In this document: one piece after another, positions 55,091-64,000 of the stretch
Layout of the letters: each line of letters starts with the position of its first letter
Position numbering within the stretch: position 1 is the first letter of the stretch
DNA from: Pelodictyon luteolum DSM 273
Lineage (GTDB): Bacteria > Bacteroidota > Chlorobiia > Chlorobiales > Chlorobiaceae
Direction of reading: 5' to 3'
Assembly: GCF_000012485.1 (NCBI RefSeq)
Contig: NC_007512.1
Coordinates: forward strand, 2,300,843 to 2,364,842
Length of the DNA stretch: 64,000 nt
Made by a program: the position numbers and the translations under genes
The notes under the pieces: model-generated
What the model saw: the letters and a program-made list of their open reading frames with translations, nothing else
What the model was told of the DNA's origin: nothing
Database searches by the model: none

Positions 55091-55906
55091 ATGAGCTATT
55101 CCAACCAACCATATCGTCCCGGAGGGTTCCAGGTGATCCCTCCGGCGATCAAGGCGATCATTCTCATCAACGTGGGGGTATTCCTCCTGGAATCCTTTCC
55201 GGCATTCGGCAATGTGCTTCTCTCCGAGCTCGCACTCTGGCCGATCAGCTCGGGAAACTTCAGGATATGGCAGCCACTGACCTACCTGTTCCTCCACGGC
55301 GGAACGGCCCACATCTTCTTCAACATGTTCGCCCTCTGGATCTTCGGAGCTGAAATTGAAAACCACTGGGGCACGAAGCAGTTCAACGTCTACTACTTCA
55401 CCTGTGGCATCGGAGCCGCCCTCATCAATCTCTTTGCAACCATGGGCTCGACCTATCCGACCATCGGAGCATCGGGAGCGGTCTACGGGATCCTGCTCGC
55501 TTTCGGGATGATGTTTCCCGACCGCTACATCTTCCTCTATTTCCTCTTTCCCATCAAGGCGAAGTTCTTTGTCGCAGGGTACGCTTTCATCGAATTCTTC
55601 TCCGGGCTCGGAAGCCGCACCATGGGCAGCGGAAGCAACGTCGCACATTTCGCACACCTCGGAGGCATGCTGATCGGATGGATCTACATCACCCTGAAAC
55701 GGCGTGACTTCAACCTTTCAGGGATGCTTGAAAAAATCCGGCCCCGAAAGAAAGAAGGGGGCGCTAGAATCCACAGCATCAGCAGGAATGATGACGTGGT
55801 GACGGAGGCGGAAATCGATCGGATCCTTGAGAAGATTTCGCAGAGCGGCTACAGCTCGCTCAGTGCAGATGAACGCCATAAACTGCTCAAAGCGGGCAGG
55901 AAGTAG
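55091..55906 (+). CDS. Rhomboid family intramembrane protease
   Basis: Polytopic membrane serine protease, 271 aa, with about six helices. The catalytic serine lies in GASGAVYGILLAFG and the histidine in VAHFAHLGGMLIGW. The HGGTAHIFFNMFALWIFG stretch with its histidine/asparagine is the conserved helix 2 region. The C-terminal cytosolic tail (about 200-271) ends in a DEIDRILEKISQSGYSSLSADERHKL-like helix pair, here EIDRILEKISQSGYSSL, as in other Bacteroidetes/Chlorobi rhomboids. Start at ATG 55091; the earlier TTG adds two residues. Confidence 0.9.
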   Translation: MSYSNQPYRPGGFQVIPPAIKAIILINVGVFLLESFPAFGNVLLSELALWPISSGNFRIWQPLTYLFLHGGTAHIFFNMFALWIFGAEIENHWGTKQFNVYYFTCGIGAALINLFATMGSTYPTIGASGAVYGILLAFGMMFPDRYIFLYFLFPIKAKFFVAGYAFIEFFSGLGSRTMGSGSNVAHFAHLGGMLIGWIYITLKRRDFNLSGMLEKIRPRKKEGGARIHSISRNDDVVTEAEIDRILEKISQSGYSSLSADERHKLLKAGRK

Positions 55907-55935
55907 GGTCTGTGGAAGACAACAGGGAGGACACA

Positions 55936-56370
55936 ATGGAGACACCTTTGTTTGAAAAGAGCACGAGCCGAGCCGAGCGGGTAATGCAGAATCCGGGCAG
56001 GGTGCAGAAGCTCATCGCCTCGGTCATCAGAAAATCCGCGTCGCTGAAAAGCACGGCGATGGTACCAGGACTTCTGGAAAAGATCCAGCCGCTTGTCCGC
56101 ATGGTGAAAAGCTATGCATCGAAAGAGTACCGCGAGGTTCCATGGCAGACCATCGTCCTTTCGGCAGCCGCACTCATTTACTTCGTCGCCCCCTTCGATG
56201 CCATTGCAGACTTCATCCCCATCCTCGGCTTTGCCGATGACCTTGCCATCGTATCGGCCGTTCTGGCCTCCATCAGCCAGGATGTCGACTCTTTCACCGC
56301 ATGGGAGAAGAAGAAGCGCGAGGTGGCTGAGCACGCCGAATTCACAGAAATCGACAACGGGCAGCAGTAA
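55936..56370 (+). CDS. YkvA family membrane protein (DUF1232)
   Basis: 144 aa with one hydrophobic hairpin. The DUF1232 core is clear: VPWQTIVLSAAALIYFVAPFDAIADFIPILGFADDLAIV, seen as AALIYFVAPFDAIADFIPI and GFADDLAIV. Function is unknown. ATG 55936 has an AGGGAGGA site 5 bases upstream, so I prefer it to a GTG at 55912. It follows the rhomboid gene closely and converges on rlmD. Confidence 0.85.
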   Translation: METPLFEKSTSRAERVMQNPGRVQKLIASVIRKSASLKSTAMVPGLLEKIQPLVRMVKSYASKEYREVPWQTIVLSAAALIYFVAPFDAIADFIPILGFADDLAIVSAVLASISQDVDSFTAWEKKKREVAEHAEFTEIDNGQQ

Positions 56371-56378
56371 CCCCCGCC

Positions 56379-57809
56379 TCAGTCCCGAACGAAACAGGCC
56401 ACGCTTTCGATATGTGCCGTGTGGGGAAACATGTCCACCGGCTCCACCGACTCAAGCCGGTAACCCGCCGCCGCTATCTCTTTGCCGTCCCGTCCGAGAC
56501 TTGCCGGATTGCAGCTGACATAGATGATCCTTCGAGCCTCCAGCTGCACCATAGCCTGAAGTGCTTTCGGGTGCATGCCGGCCCTTGGCGGATCGGTCAC
56601 AACTACATCCGGCCGGCCGTAGGAGTCGAGCGTAGGAAGGAGGGTCCCGAAATCCTTCAGGTCTGCCTGAAAGAAGACCGCATTGCGGATGCTGTTGAAT
56701 TCTGCATTTGCTCTGGCGTCCTGAATAGAGCTCTCAACAACCTCGAGTCCTACCGCCATCCTGCAGTGTCGGGCCATGAAGAGGGTAATGGTGCCGGTAC
56801 CGCAGTAGAGATCGTAGACGGTATCCTCCGCCTTGAGTCCGGCCGCCCTGAGTATGCAGGCGTAGAGAGCCTCGGCCTGACGGGTGTTGGTCTGGAAGAA
56901 CGAGTTGGCCGATATCCTGAAATCAAGCTCCCCCAGCCGCTCGGTGATGACGCCGCTGCCTGAAACGATGTACTCATGCTCACCGACGGCCACGGTATTC
57001 GGGCGGCTGGTGACGTTGTTGACAATGGTCATCCGGACGCCCTCCATCCCCGACTCCAGGTGGAGGCGGTATCGCTCCATGAGATCCCTGTCATACCATG
57101 AGGTCACAATGTTCACCATCAGCTCCTCCCGCTCTTCGCTGTAACGCACAACGAGGTTCCGGAGAAACCCGGTATGCTCTTTGGCCCCGTATGCCGCCAA
57201 AGTGTTCAGGAGTGCGAACTCGCGCGTCAGGTTGAGCACCCTGTTCATTCCATCCGTGGCGAGGAAACACCTGTCGATATCAATCACTTTCTCGAAATTG
57301 CCGGGAGCATGGAAACCCAGTGCGAAGTTCTTCGGCGCCTGCAGCCTGTCTGCGGCGATCTCCTCATGCAGAAGGTAGCGCTTGCTTGAGCAGGAGAACT
57401 CAATCTTGTTGCGGTAGTGGACCGATGAGGGTGCCGGGTGGGCCGGTGTGAGCGGAGGATCCTCGAAGCCCCCGAGGTGCGCGAGGGCGTCCCGGACCTT
57501 CTTCTCTTTATAACGGAGCTGGGCCTCATAGCTGACATGCATCAGCTTGCATCCCCCGCAGACACCGAAAAAACGGCAGGGGGGGGCGGTCCGGTCCACT
57601 GAGGGCTCAAGCACCTCCACGGCGACCGCCTCGATGTATCGCTGGCGGACTTTTCGGATCTCGGCCGAAACCCGGTCGCCGATGGCGAGCATACCCGATA
57701 CCATCACCCCCATGCCGGACGGCAGCCTGCCGAAGCACTGCTCCTTTTCAGCCAGATCGGTGATGGTGAGTTCAATGATGTCCCCTTTCCTGTATGTCGT
57801 GTCCGCCAT
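56379..57809 (-). CDS. rlmD: 23S rRNA (uracil-C5)-methyltransferase, RlmD/RumA type
   Basis: SAM-dependent RNA m5U methyltransferase, 476 aa. An N-terminal TRAM domain (about 1-62) is followed by an iron-sulfur cluster motif (CRFFGVCGGCKLMHVSYE, Cys77-x5-Cys-x2-Cys, fourth Cys in the catalytic part). The methyltransferase domain has VYDLYCGTGTITLF, DPPRAGMHPKAL, and the catalytic nucleophile in YVSCNPASLGRD. Target uridine cannot be told between U1939 and U747 types by eye; length favours the RlmD/RlmCD group. Twelve bases after the ROK gene. Confidence 0.9.
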   Translation of the reverse strand: MADTTYRKGDIIELTITDLAEKEQCFGRLPSGMGVMVSGMLAIGDRVSAEIRKVRQRYIEAVAVEVLEPSVDRTAPPCRFFGVCGGCKLMHVSYEAQLRYKEKKVRDALAHLGGFEDPPLTPAHPAPSSVHYRNKIEFSCSSKRYLLHEEIAADRLQAPKNFALGFHAPGNFEKVIDIDRCFLATDGMNRVLNLTREFALLNTLAAYGAKEHTGFLRNLVVRYSEEREELMVNIVTSWYDRDLMERYRLHLESGMEGVRMTIVNNVTSRPNTVAVGEHEYIVSGSGVITERLGELDFRISANSFFQTNTRQAEALYACILRAAGLKAEDTVYDLYCGTGTITLFMARHCRMAVGLEVVESSIQDARANAEFNSIRNAVFFQADLKDFGTLLPTLDSYGRPDVVVTDPPRAGMHPKALQAMVQLEARRIIYVSCNPASLGRDGKEIAAAGYRLESVEPVDMFPHTAHIESVACFVRD

Positions 57810-57821
57810 GCCGAAATGCCC

Positions 57822-58757
57822 CTATGGTTGAATGTTTCTATATGCTTTCGCCGTGAGAGCCGCTCCGATCACCCCGGCACTGTCACCGAGCTCCGGCCGG
57901 AGAATCGGGATTTCGAGCCGGCCGCTGAACAGGTGCCTCTCAATTTCCAGCAGCGCCGCCTCAGAATACAGCGCGTCGATGTTGCCGACCCCGCCGCCGA
58001 TGACGCAGGCATCGGGATCGAGGATATTGAGGACAGGGCCGAGCGCCCTGCCGAACTGCTGCAGGAGACGCCCGATGGTCTGCCTGGCCGCCAGGTCGGA
58101 AGATGGCCTGCGCGCAATCTCCTCCAATGGAAGCTCCACGCCGGAGAGCCCGTAATACCAGCGCTCGAGGGCGGGACCGGAAATGACCGTCTCCACGCAT
58201 CCCCTGCGCCCGCAATAGCATGGGTCTCCATCCGGGATGAGCACATTATGCCCCCACTCGCCGGCAATGCCATGCGCACCTTTTCTTGCCATCCCTCCGG
58301 CGACGATGCCGCCGCCGGTTCCTGTGCCGAGGATGATTCCGAAGACGCACGAGGAGGATGACTGCATGAAGGGGGCTGCAGCTCCGTGAAGCGATTCGGC
58401 AAGCGCGAAACAGTTCGCGTCGTTCTCGATTGCCACCCTGCAGCCGAGCACCTCGTTGAGATCCGCCGGAAGATCACGGCCGTTCAGCGAAACCGTGTTG
58501 GAATTCTTCATGGCGCGTGAACCCTCATCGTACCGGCCCGGCGTTCCAATACCGATGAGGTCGGGAACGGGCAGGCCAAGACGGCCTGAGACGCGATCGA
58601 GAAGCTCACGGACACACAGGAGGATATGCTCGTAACCGCGATCCGCCTCCGTCGGAATCCGCATGCGGATCAGCTCCTCCATCTCCGGCCCGATGACAGT
58701 CGCTTCGATTTTGGTACCGCCGAGATCGATACCCCAGTACTGTTCAGGCGGCTCCAT
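57822..58757 (-). CDS. ROK family sugar kinase
   Basis: Cytosolic kinase or regulator of the ROK family, 311 aa, probably a glucokinase. ATP loop WGIDLGGTKIEATVI at residues about 8-22. The ROK zinc motif CxCGxxGCxE is present as CYCGRRGCVET, preceded by GEWGHNVLIP. No N-terminal helix-turn-helix, so it is an enzyme and not a NagC/Mlc repressor. ATG 58757 is used with GGAGG just upstream, overlapping the PAP2 gene by 14 bases. Confidence 0.88.
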   Translation of the reverse strand: MEPPEQYWGIDLGGTKIEATVIGPEMEELIRMRIPTEADRGYEHILLCVRELLDRVSGRLGLPVPDLIGIGTPGRYDEGSRAMKNSNTVSLNGRDLPADLNEVLGCRVAIENDANCFALAESLHGAAAPFMQSSSSCVFGIILGTGTGGGIVAGGMARKGAHGIAGEWGHNVLIPDGDPCYCGRRGCVETVISGPALERWYYGLSGVELPLEEIARRPSSDLAARQTIGRLLQQFGRALGPVLNILDPDACVIGGGVGNIDALYSEAALLEIERHLFSGRLEIPILRPELGDSAGVIGAALTAKAYRNIQP

Positions 58758-59343
58758 GACCTCCGCCTTCCGCACATGGGCGGTGCACGAAATTCTTCAT
58801 AACCCAGCTGAACACCAGATAGGCAATCGACGCCCATAGGGCACCGATCATCATGCCTGCAAGCACGTCACCGGGGTAGTGGACACCAACATAGATGCGC
58901 GAAAAAGCGACCAGTACGGCATAAGCAATGGTAATCGCCGTGAACACCCGTTCGATGAGGGGGCCCCGGCGGAAGAAAATCCAGACCGTCGTGGCGACGG
59001 CCGACATGTTGGCGGCATGGGAGGAGGCGAAAGACCATGAATGTGACTGGTCGATGAGCAACCGGACATTCTCGAGTGCGAAACAGGGACGCACCCGCTC
59101 CACGAGAGGCTTGAGCACCCCTGATGCGGTATAGTCCGACATGCCGACAGCCACAAGCGCCAGAAGCAGCGGGAACAGCCCGTTCCGGCCCCGCTGCACC
59201 AGCATAAACAAGACGATGAGGGCGAGGATGTGGCCGGAAAGTTTTCCGCTCGTCAGGAAAACCATCAGGTCGTCCAGCGAGGGATTGGCCAGCCGGCTGT
59301 TCAGTACCCCGAACAGCCACCGGTCGGCTTGTTCAATCAGCAA
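58744..59343 (-). CDS. PAP2 family phosphatase
   Basis: Integral membrane acid phosphatase of 199 aa with six likely helices. The three PAP2 motifs are visible: KPLVERVRP (KxxxxxxRP), FASSHAANM (in the PSGH position), and SRIYVGVHYPGDVLAG (SRxxxxxHxxxD). Such enzymes dephosphorylate undecaprenyl pyrophosphate or phosphatidylglycerophosphate; substrate not assigned. 12 bases after yidC, overlapping the ROK gene. Confidence 0.88.
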   Translation of the reverse strand: MLIEQADRWLFGVLNSRLANPSLDDLMVFLTSGKLSGHILALIVLFMLVQRGRNGLFPLLLALVAVGMSDYTASGVLKPLVERVRPCFALENVRLLIDQSHSWSFASSHAANMSAVATTVWIFFRRGPLIERVFTAITIAYAVLVAFSRIYVGVHYPGDVLAGMMIGALWASIAYLVFSWVMKNFVHRPCAEGGGHGAA

Positions 59344-59355
59344 GATCGGTCTCCC

Positions 59356-61113
59356 TTACTTTCCGCTGCCCGATTTTTTCTTTTTTGGGCGGGACGGCGC
59401 GCTGATGCTCACCTGGGGGAGGTCGGCGGCCGAACTTGTGGAATTGATGTAGAACTGCTGGGCAACGCTGAACACGTTGAACATCAGGTAGTAAAGCGCC
59501 AGACCCGAGGGCATGTTGTTGAAAAACAGCAGCATCATGGCCGGGAACATGTACAGCATGATCTTCATCTGGTCGTTTGACTGCGCGGTCGGGGTGATCT
59601 TCTGTTGAAGAAAGACGGTCACCGCCATAAGGATCGGCAGCAGCGCGATGTGGCTGCCGTACATCGGGATGGTGAAGCCGAAATCAAGGATGGAATCGGG
59701 CACCGAAAGATCCTTCACCCAGAGGAAGCCGTGCTGTCGAAGCTGAATCGAAGAACGGAACACATAGAACATGGCAAAAAGAAGCGGCATCTGCAGCACA
59801 ACCGGCAGACATCCGCCGAGCGGGTTCACGCCGGCCTCCTTGTAGATGCGGCCGAGTTCGCTCTGCAATTTTGCGGGGTTGTCCTTATACTTGTCCTGAA
59901 GCTCCTTCAGCATCGGCTGGAGAGCCGCCATCTTCTTCATCGACTTGGTGGAGGCTGTCGAGAGCGGATAGGTCACCAGCTTGATGAGGAAGGCGAAGAT
60001 GATGATGATCAACCCGTAGTTGCTCACGAACCTGTTCATCCAGGTGAAGGCAGGCAGAATGACAAACTCGGCGAACGGTCTGGTGAGCCAGTCCCACCCG
60101 AAATCCATGATCTTTTCGATATCCGCATGCTGTGCCTTGACGGTGTTGTAGTCAAGCGGCCCCAGATAGAGACTGAATCGGCTGTCGACCACCTCTTCTG
60201 AGGCAGGCACCTCCATTTTCAGCGAGGCGAGATAGTTTTCATAGGCGTTGCCGCGTTCCTTCTGGCCATCGAGATAGAAACCGGCCGTCCTGTCTTCGGG
60301 AATGAGCGCAGCAATGAAATACTTGTTGCGAACCGCAACCCAGCGGGCATCACCCGACTGTTCCTCACGGTATGAACGGCCATCCTTTTCGGCGTCAAGC
60401 TTCACGAGGCTTCCGCCAAGGTAAGCGCTGGCCTGGGCGCTTCGCGCCTCATCGTCACGATTCTTTTCCGTATAGGGGAGACCACCATCCCACTGCACCT
60501 GATACTCATTGCCGGCAAGAGATCCGGAAAGACCTGTCAACTTCACATCGTAACCGATGCGGTAACTGTCGCCAGTGAAGGTATAGGAGACCTCGATCGA
60601 CTGCCGGGGTGAAAGCGCTAAGCGGTAACTGAGAGCGTAAGTCTCTTTGCCCTTGATGGTATGGAGGGTATCGAGGCTTGAGCCGGCAAAGTAGAGGTCA
60701 CGGGTATCGATGCGGCGTCCCTCGCGGGTTAAAAAGAGCATGGAGAGTGCCCCGTTCTTGGCATCACTCACGAGGTCGAACGGCTTGAGGTTGCCGTCAA
60801 GGTGTTTTTTGAGCACCAACGACTTCAGGGTAGCACCTTTCGAAGAAACAACCGCATGGAAAAGGTCATTATCGATGACTGTCAGACGTTCCGTGCCGGA
60901 AGCGGCGGGAGCGAACATCCCGAAGGAGTCTTCCGTGGCGGGCACTGCTGCCGGCTGCATATCCGAATTGATTTCGGCGGCAACCTGCTCCGTACGGGCT
61001 TTTCCCGCATCGGTCACCTGCTGCAGCGGTTTTTTCTCCGGCGACATGAACTGCAGCCATACGATCATGATCAAGGCGATGAGCGCCAATCCCGTTACTG
61101 AATTCCTATCCAT
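59356..61113 (-). CDS. yidC: Membrane protein insertase YidC
   Basis: Inserts proteins into the inner membrane, with or without Sec. 585 aa. One N-terminal helix ([15 protein letters not shown]), a large periplasmic beta-sandwich (about 60-350), then the conserved five-helix core ([43 protein letters not shown] as two parts, and [20 protein letters not shown]). The basic C-terminus ends [15 protein letters not shown] 61113 is used. Only 7 bases separate it from yidD. Confidence 0.95.
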   Translation of the reverse strand: MDRNSVTGLALIALIMIVWLQFMSPEKKPLQQVTDAGKARTEQVAAEINSDMQPAAVPATEDSFGMFAPAASGTERLTVIDNDLFHAVVSSKGATLKSLVLKKHLDGNLKPFDLVSDAKNGALSMLFLTREGRRIDTRDLYFAGSSLDTLHTIKGKETYALSYRLALSPRQSIEVSYTFTGDSYRIGYDVKLTGLSGSLAGNEYQVQWDGGLPYTEKNRDDEARSAQASAYLGGSLVKLDAEKDGRSYREEQSGDARWVAVRNKYFIAALIPEDRTAGFYLDGQKERGNAYENYLASLKMEVPASEEVVDSRFSLYLGPLDYNTVKAQHADIEKIMDFGWDWLTRPFAEFVILPAFTWMNRFVSNYGLIIIIFAFLIKLVTYPLSTASTKSMKKMAALQPMLKELQDKYKDNPAKLQSELGRIYKEAGVNPLGGCLPVVLQMPLLFAMFYVFRSSIQLRQHGFLWVKDLSVPDSILDFGFTIPMYGSHIALLPILMAVTVFLQQKITPTAQSNDQMKIMLYMFPAMMLLFFNNMPSGLALYYLMFNVFSVAQQFYINSTSSAADLPQVSISAPSRPKKKKSGSGK

Positions 61114-61120
61114 GGATTTT

Positions 61121-61381
61121 CTAGTCCTCTTTTTTTCCCGGAACGCCGTCATGAGGGGGAACGGGGTCGAAGCCGCCCTTTGAAAACGGGTTGCATCTGA
61201 GAATGCGCCACAAACTCAGCCAGGATGCCTTGAAAAAATTATGGGTTTCAAACGCCTCCAGGGCGTATGCCGAACAAGTAGGATAAAAACGGCAGGACGG
61301 GGGGAACATCGGGGAGAGAATTGCCCTGTAGAATTTTATGAGCGCTAGAGGCGCCTTGTTGACAACCTTCCAGATGACCAT
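61121..61381 (-). CDS. yidD: Membrane protein insertion efficiency factor YidD
   Basis: Small membrane-associated protein that helps YidC, 86 aa. The family signature with three cysteines is clear: [27 protein letters not shown] (as [15 protein letters not shown]), [22 protein letters not shown]. Found between rnpA and yidC, as in most bacteria. Confidence 0.95.
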   Translation of the reverse strand: MVIWKVVNKAPLALIKFYRAILSPMFPPSCRFYPTCSAYALEAFETHNFFKASWLSLWRILRCNPFSKGGFDPVPPHDGVPGKKED

Positions 61382-61442
61382 ATCTCCACTTCCGTTATCA
61401 TATCCTTCTCTATGCTCTCATCCATACCATACCGGGAATCAT

Positions 61443-61853
61443 TCAGGAAAATCTTATCTGGCTCACCAGGACCCTGAACTCCCGCCTGAAATCATCGAGG
61501 GCTGGAATCTCCCCTCCTCGTCTTGTATAAAGCAAAACCATGTCTACAGGCCCGGGCACGGCCGAAAGGAAGGTCTCCCTCATCCGCTGAGCAAGAAACG
61601 GCTTCTCCAGACGGTACGCCTCCCGCATCATCCTTTTGGCGCGGTTGCGCCTGACGGCCGAGGGCAGCGTTTTCTTGCTGACGGCGAACATGACGGAGGG
61701 GAAAACTGACTCCGGCCCTTCTGCCGGAGAACGGTACGCAATCCGCAGGAAATCACCTTTAAGGCTTTTCCCGTTGGTGAAGAGCAGCGATATCACTGCT
61801 CTCTTCCTCACTATCTCATGCCGTGGCAGAGCGTGGATATGCGTTTTTGACAA
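61443..61853 (-). CDS. rnpA: Ribonuclease P protein component
   Basis: Protein subunit of RNase P, which matures the tRNA 5' end, 136 aa. The RNR motif is RNRAKRMMREAYRLEK and the N-terminal strand is RHEIVRKRAVISLLFTNGKSL-like (RKRAVISLLFTNGK). Located 52 bases after rpmH in the canonical order. Confidence 0.93.
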   Translation of the reverse strand: MSKTHIHALPRHEIVRKRAVISLLFTNGKSLKGDFLRIAYRSPAEGPESVFPSVMFAVSKKTLPSAVRRNRAKRMMREAYRLEKPFLAQRMRETFLSAVPGPVDMVLLYTRRGGEIPALDDFRREFRVLVSQIRFS

Positions 61854-61905
61854 TACCTGAAAAAGCAGTTATGCATCCATGCCGGACTGCCGGCGAAAAG
61901 ATGTG

Positions 61906-62067
61906 TTATTTGCCTGCCGTTCCCATCTCGCTGCTGACCGACAGAGAATGACGGCCCTTGGCTCTTCTTGCCGAAAGGATCTTACGGCCGTTCTTGGTCG
62001 ACATGCGCAGCCTGAAGCCGTGCTTGTTCCTTCTTTTCCTGTTGCTGGGCTGAAATGTTCTCTTCAT
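61906..62067 (-). CDS. rpmH: 50S ribosomal protein L34
   Basis: 53-aa ribosomal protein. Translation begins [19 protein letters not shown] and continues [19 protein letters not shown]; both are the universal L34 pattern. A GAGGAG ribosome-binding site lies about 9 bases before ATG 62067. First gene of the rpmH-rnpA-yidD-yidC transcript, reading away from oriC. Confidence 0.97.
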   Translation of the reverse strand: MKRTFQPSNRKRRNKHGFRLRMSTKNGRKILSARRAKGRHSLSVSSEMGTAGK

Positions 62068-62530
62068 CTCGAATGGCTCCTCACCGTGTTGTAGGGATAA
62101 ACTGTCAAAATATCAAAATTACAGGGCGCGTAATTTAGCATAATGCGCATTCATTAACAAATCCGGTTCAGCATTAATTATGACCTTTCAGGGCGATCCG
62201 CCTTCTCGAGAGAGCCCGAAACGCACCGCATTGAGCTGAACCTGAAATGTTGACAACTTGTGGATAAAAAAATCCGACCGGCCCCAGCGCCGCATACTTC
62301 GGCGCGAAGGCGCTGTCAACAGATGTTGATAACTTTTCCATAATAATCTGTAAGCTAATATTTTGAAAAGACTTATTATGTTGATAACTCTGTTGAATAA
62401 ACGCATTGAATGAGGGCGTTTTTTCCGTGGGCGAATTCTTTTTTCTCTCCCTAAAACTGTAACTTGCTGTCAGTCAGATGTTGATGGACCACGATAGAGG
62501 CCCGTCCCCCCTTCATAACTCCCGTTTTCC
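62068..62530. other. oriC: Predicted chromosomal replication origin (oriC), intergenic rpmH-dnaA
   Basis: 463 bases without a gene between divergent rpmH and dnaA. It holds a perfect DnaA box TGTGGATAA (62259-62267), two one-mismatch boxes TGTTGATAA (62324-62332 and 62379-62387), and a weaker TGTTGACAA (62248-62256); all have the same orientation. A GC-rich hairpin CAGCGCC/GGCGCTG (62285-62315) sits among them. An AT-rich stretch (about 62333-62400) is a candidate DNA-unwinding element. Promoters for rpmH and dnaA must also lie here. Confidence 0.82.
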
Positions 62531-64000
62531 ATGCTTTACGCAGATACCATGACCCTTCCGGAGAAGCAGGACACCCGACACCGGAACAATGATTCTATTG
62601 AGCAAAAGGTATGGAGCTCCTGCCTTGATGCAATACGGGAACATATCAATCCGCTTGCCTTCCAGACCTGGTTTTCCCCCATACGTCCACTGGACTACTC
62701 GGGAAACCAACTGACAATCCAGGTGCCCAGCACCTTTTTTTATGAATGGATCGAAGAGCATTACTCCCAGTTCCTCAAAGAGGCGCTCCGGGATGTGATC
62801 GGACCCGAAGCCCGGCTGATGTATTCCATCGTCATGGACAAGTCGCAGGGACAGCCTGTCACCATGCAGCTCCCTCCCCAGAACGTTCAGGCAGAAAAGA
62901 AAGCAGAAATTTTCCAAAAAGACGGTGGAAAGGCAGACAGGGCGTTTGAACGCGATGTTGAGAGATTCGAAACACACCTGAACTCCAAATACACTTTCGA
63001 TACCCTCATCAGGGGAGACTGCAACTCTCTGGCCTTTGCTGCAGCGAAATCCGTTGCCCAGAACCCCGGCCAGAATGCCTTCAATCCCCTTGTCATTTAC
63101 GGGGGGGTGGGGCTAGGCAAGACGCATATCATGCAGGCTATCGGCAATACGGTCAGAGAGAGCCGTGACGCCTCGAAAGTACTCTATGTCTCCAGCGAGA
63201 AATTCGCGATCGACTTCGTCAATGCAATCCAGAACGGCAAGATCCAGGAGTTCTCATCGTTCTACCGCAACATCGACGTCCTCATCATCGATGACATCCA
63301 GTTTTTTTCCGGCAAGGAAAAGACACAGGAAGAGATATTCCATATATTCAATACGCTCCACCAGTCGAATAAACAGATCATCCTGTCTGCCGACCGTCCC
63401 ATAAAGGACATCAAAGGGATCGAGGACCGGCTTATTTCACGCTTCAACTGGGGCCTGTCGGCTGATATTCAGCCCCCGGACTATGAAACCCGGAAAGCCA
63501 TCATCCTCAGCAAGCTGCATCAGAGCGGTGTGAACTTTGATGAGAACGTCATCGAGTTCATTGCCAACAATGTCACCGACAACGTCCGGGAACTTGAAGG
63601 GTGCATCGTGAAACTGCTTGCCGCACAGTCCCTCGACAAGCGGGAGATCGATCTGCAGTTCACAAAGTCGACCCTGAAGGACATTATCCGTCACACGACC
63701 AAGCAACTTAACCTCGATACGATCGAAAAAGCTGTTTGCGAGTACTTCTCCATCACCTCAAACGATCTCAAAGGGAAATCGAAAAAGAAGGAGATCTCTG
63801 TAGGAAGACAGATTGCAATGTATCTTTCAAAACAGATGACGGATTCTTCATTGAAAACGATAGGACTGCATTTCGGAGGACGCGATCACTCGACGGTCAT
63901 CCATGCCATCAATACCATTGCCAAAAAAGTGGATTCAGGCGGGGAAGACCGTGGTAAAATCGATGAAATACGCAGGAGAATCGAGATAATATCAATGTAA
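62531..64000 (+). CDS. dnaA: Chromosomal replication initiator DnaA
   Basis: AAA+ ATPase that melts oriC, 489 aa. Domain I (about 20-95, [21 protein letters not shown]), linker, ATPase with Walker [11 protein letters not shown] and Walker [11 protein letters not shown], sensor [11 protein letters not shown], and domain IV with the signature [12 protein letters not shown]. The first ATG (62531) and a second at 62549 are both possible; neither has a clear ribosome-binding site. The stop codon is the last three bases of the window. Confidence 0.97.
   Translation: MLYADTMTLPEKQDTRHRNNDSIEQKVWSSCLDAIREHINPLAFQTWFSPIRPLDYSGNQLTIQVPSTFFYEWIEEHYSQFLKEALRDVIGPEARLMYSIVMDKSQGQPVTMQLPPQNVQAEKKAEIFQKDGGKADRAFERDVERFETHLNSKYTFDTLIRGDCNSLAFAAAKSVAQNPGQNAFNPLVIYGGVGLGKTHIMQAIGNTVRESRDASKVLYVSSEKFAIDFVNAIQNGKIQEFSSFYRNIDVLIIDDIQFFSGKEKTQEEIFHIFNTLHQSNKQIILSADRPIKDIKGIEDRLISRFNWGLSADIQPPDYETRKAIILSKLHQSGVNFDENVIEFIANNVTDNVRELEGCIVKLLAAQSLDKREIDLQFTKSTLKDIIRHTTKQLNLDTIEKAVCEYFSITSNDLKGKSKKKEISVGRQIAMYLSKQMTDSSLKTIGLHFGGRDHSTVIHAINTIAKKVDSGGEDRGKIDEIRRRIEIISM

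Noticed and set aside
62248..62267. Resemblance of oriC GTTGACAACTT to the BirA operator arm
   Set aside because: The oriC copy is a single half-site beside DnaA boxes with no inverted partner at the BirA spacing; similarity is explained by the DnaA-box-like sequence.
62513..62977. Open frame antisense to the start of dnaA
   Set aside because: Overlaps dnaA domain I on the opposite strand and has no recognisable motifs.
1..64000. CRISPR arrays, insertion sequences, integrases or phage genes
   Set aside because: No regularly spaced repeats, transposase or integrase motifs, or att-like duplications were seen. The tRNA-Ala has no adjacent island.

Overview
The window looks like about 64 kb of a green sulfur bacterium (Chlorobiaceae, Chlorobium/Pelodictyon group). 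The strongest evidence is an intact bchU (bacteriochlorophyllide C-20 methyltransferase), which is specific to chlorosome-containing phototrophs. Supporting evidence is a type B fumarate reductase/succinate dehydrogenase (a reductive TCA enzyme), FeoAB, a deoxyhypusine synthase-like protein, and an F0 ATP synthase operon that carries only the delta subunit of F1. Base composition is GC-rich, coding density is high, and I see no insertion sequence, prophage, integrase or CRISPR array. The window ends exactly at the dnaA stop codon, with a predicted oriC just upstream. Most genes left of oriC lie on the minus strand, as expected for a leftward-moving fork.

Layout from left to right. The 5' part of bioB and birA share a promoter that is overlaid by a near-perfect BirA operator (1-1423). 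Next come a cell-wall amidase, topA, feoAB, a HIT protein with a CorC-like membrane protein, a cupin and a FISUMP lipoprotein (1436-11593). The frdCAB/sdhCAB operon follows (11595-15035), then a cyclase / DHOD-like / alkaline phosphatase operon and an esterase (15145-19256). After that are rlpA, a small transaldolase, the deoxyhypusine synthase-like gene and the SRP RNA (19459-21890). Translation and cofactor genes trpS, a HAD hydrolase, argS, nadD and a BamD-like lipoprotein come next (22091-27024), then tRNA-Ala(CGC) and the F0 operon atpZ-atpI-like-atpB-E-F-H (27095-30501). pgeF, a small conserved-looking protein, bchU and a CoA-transferase fill 30695-34342.

A complete division and cell-wall (dcw) cluster runs leftward from 51673 to 34372: mraZ-rsmH-ftsL-ftsI(PASTA)-murE-murF-mraY-murD-ftsW-murG-murC-murB-like-ftsQ-ftsA-ftsZ. 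Many of its genes are joined by ATGA overlaps. Four TGG-headed repeats with an exact 10-bp period sit before mraZ and are a predicted MraZ operator. The murB slot holds only a half-length, degenerate homologue. Diverging rightward from mraZ are a NYN-domain nuclease, chorismate mutase, mltG, pgk, a rhomboid protease and a YkvA protein (51807-56370). The last block is the classical origin-proximal operon rpmH-rnpA-yidD-yidC followed by PAP2, a ROK kinase and rlmD (62067-56379), then oriC and dnaA.

Most of the window is housekeeping DNA and I did not find an entirely new system. The items most worth a second look are the truncated MurB, the predicted iron-sulfur cluster in TrpRS, the non-canonical HIGH motif of ArgRS, the MraZ and BirA operators, the hairpin between atpE and atpF, and the oriC architecture.
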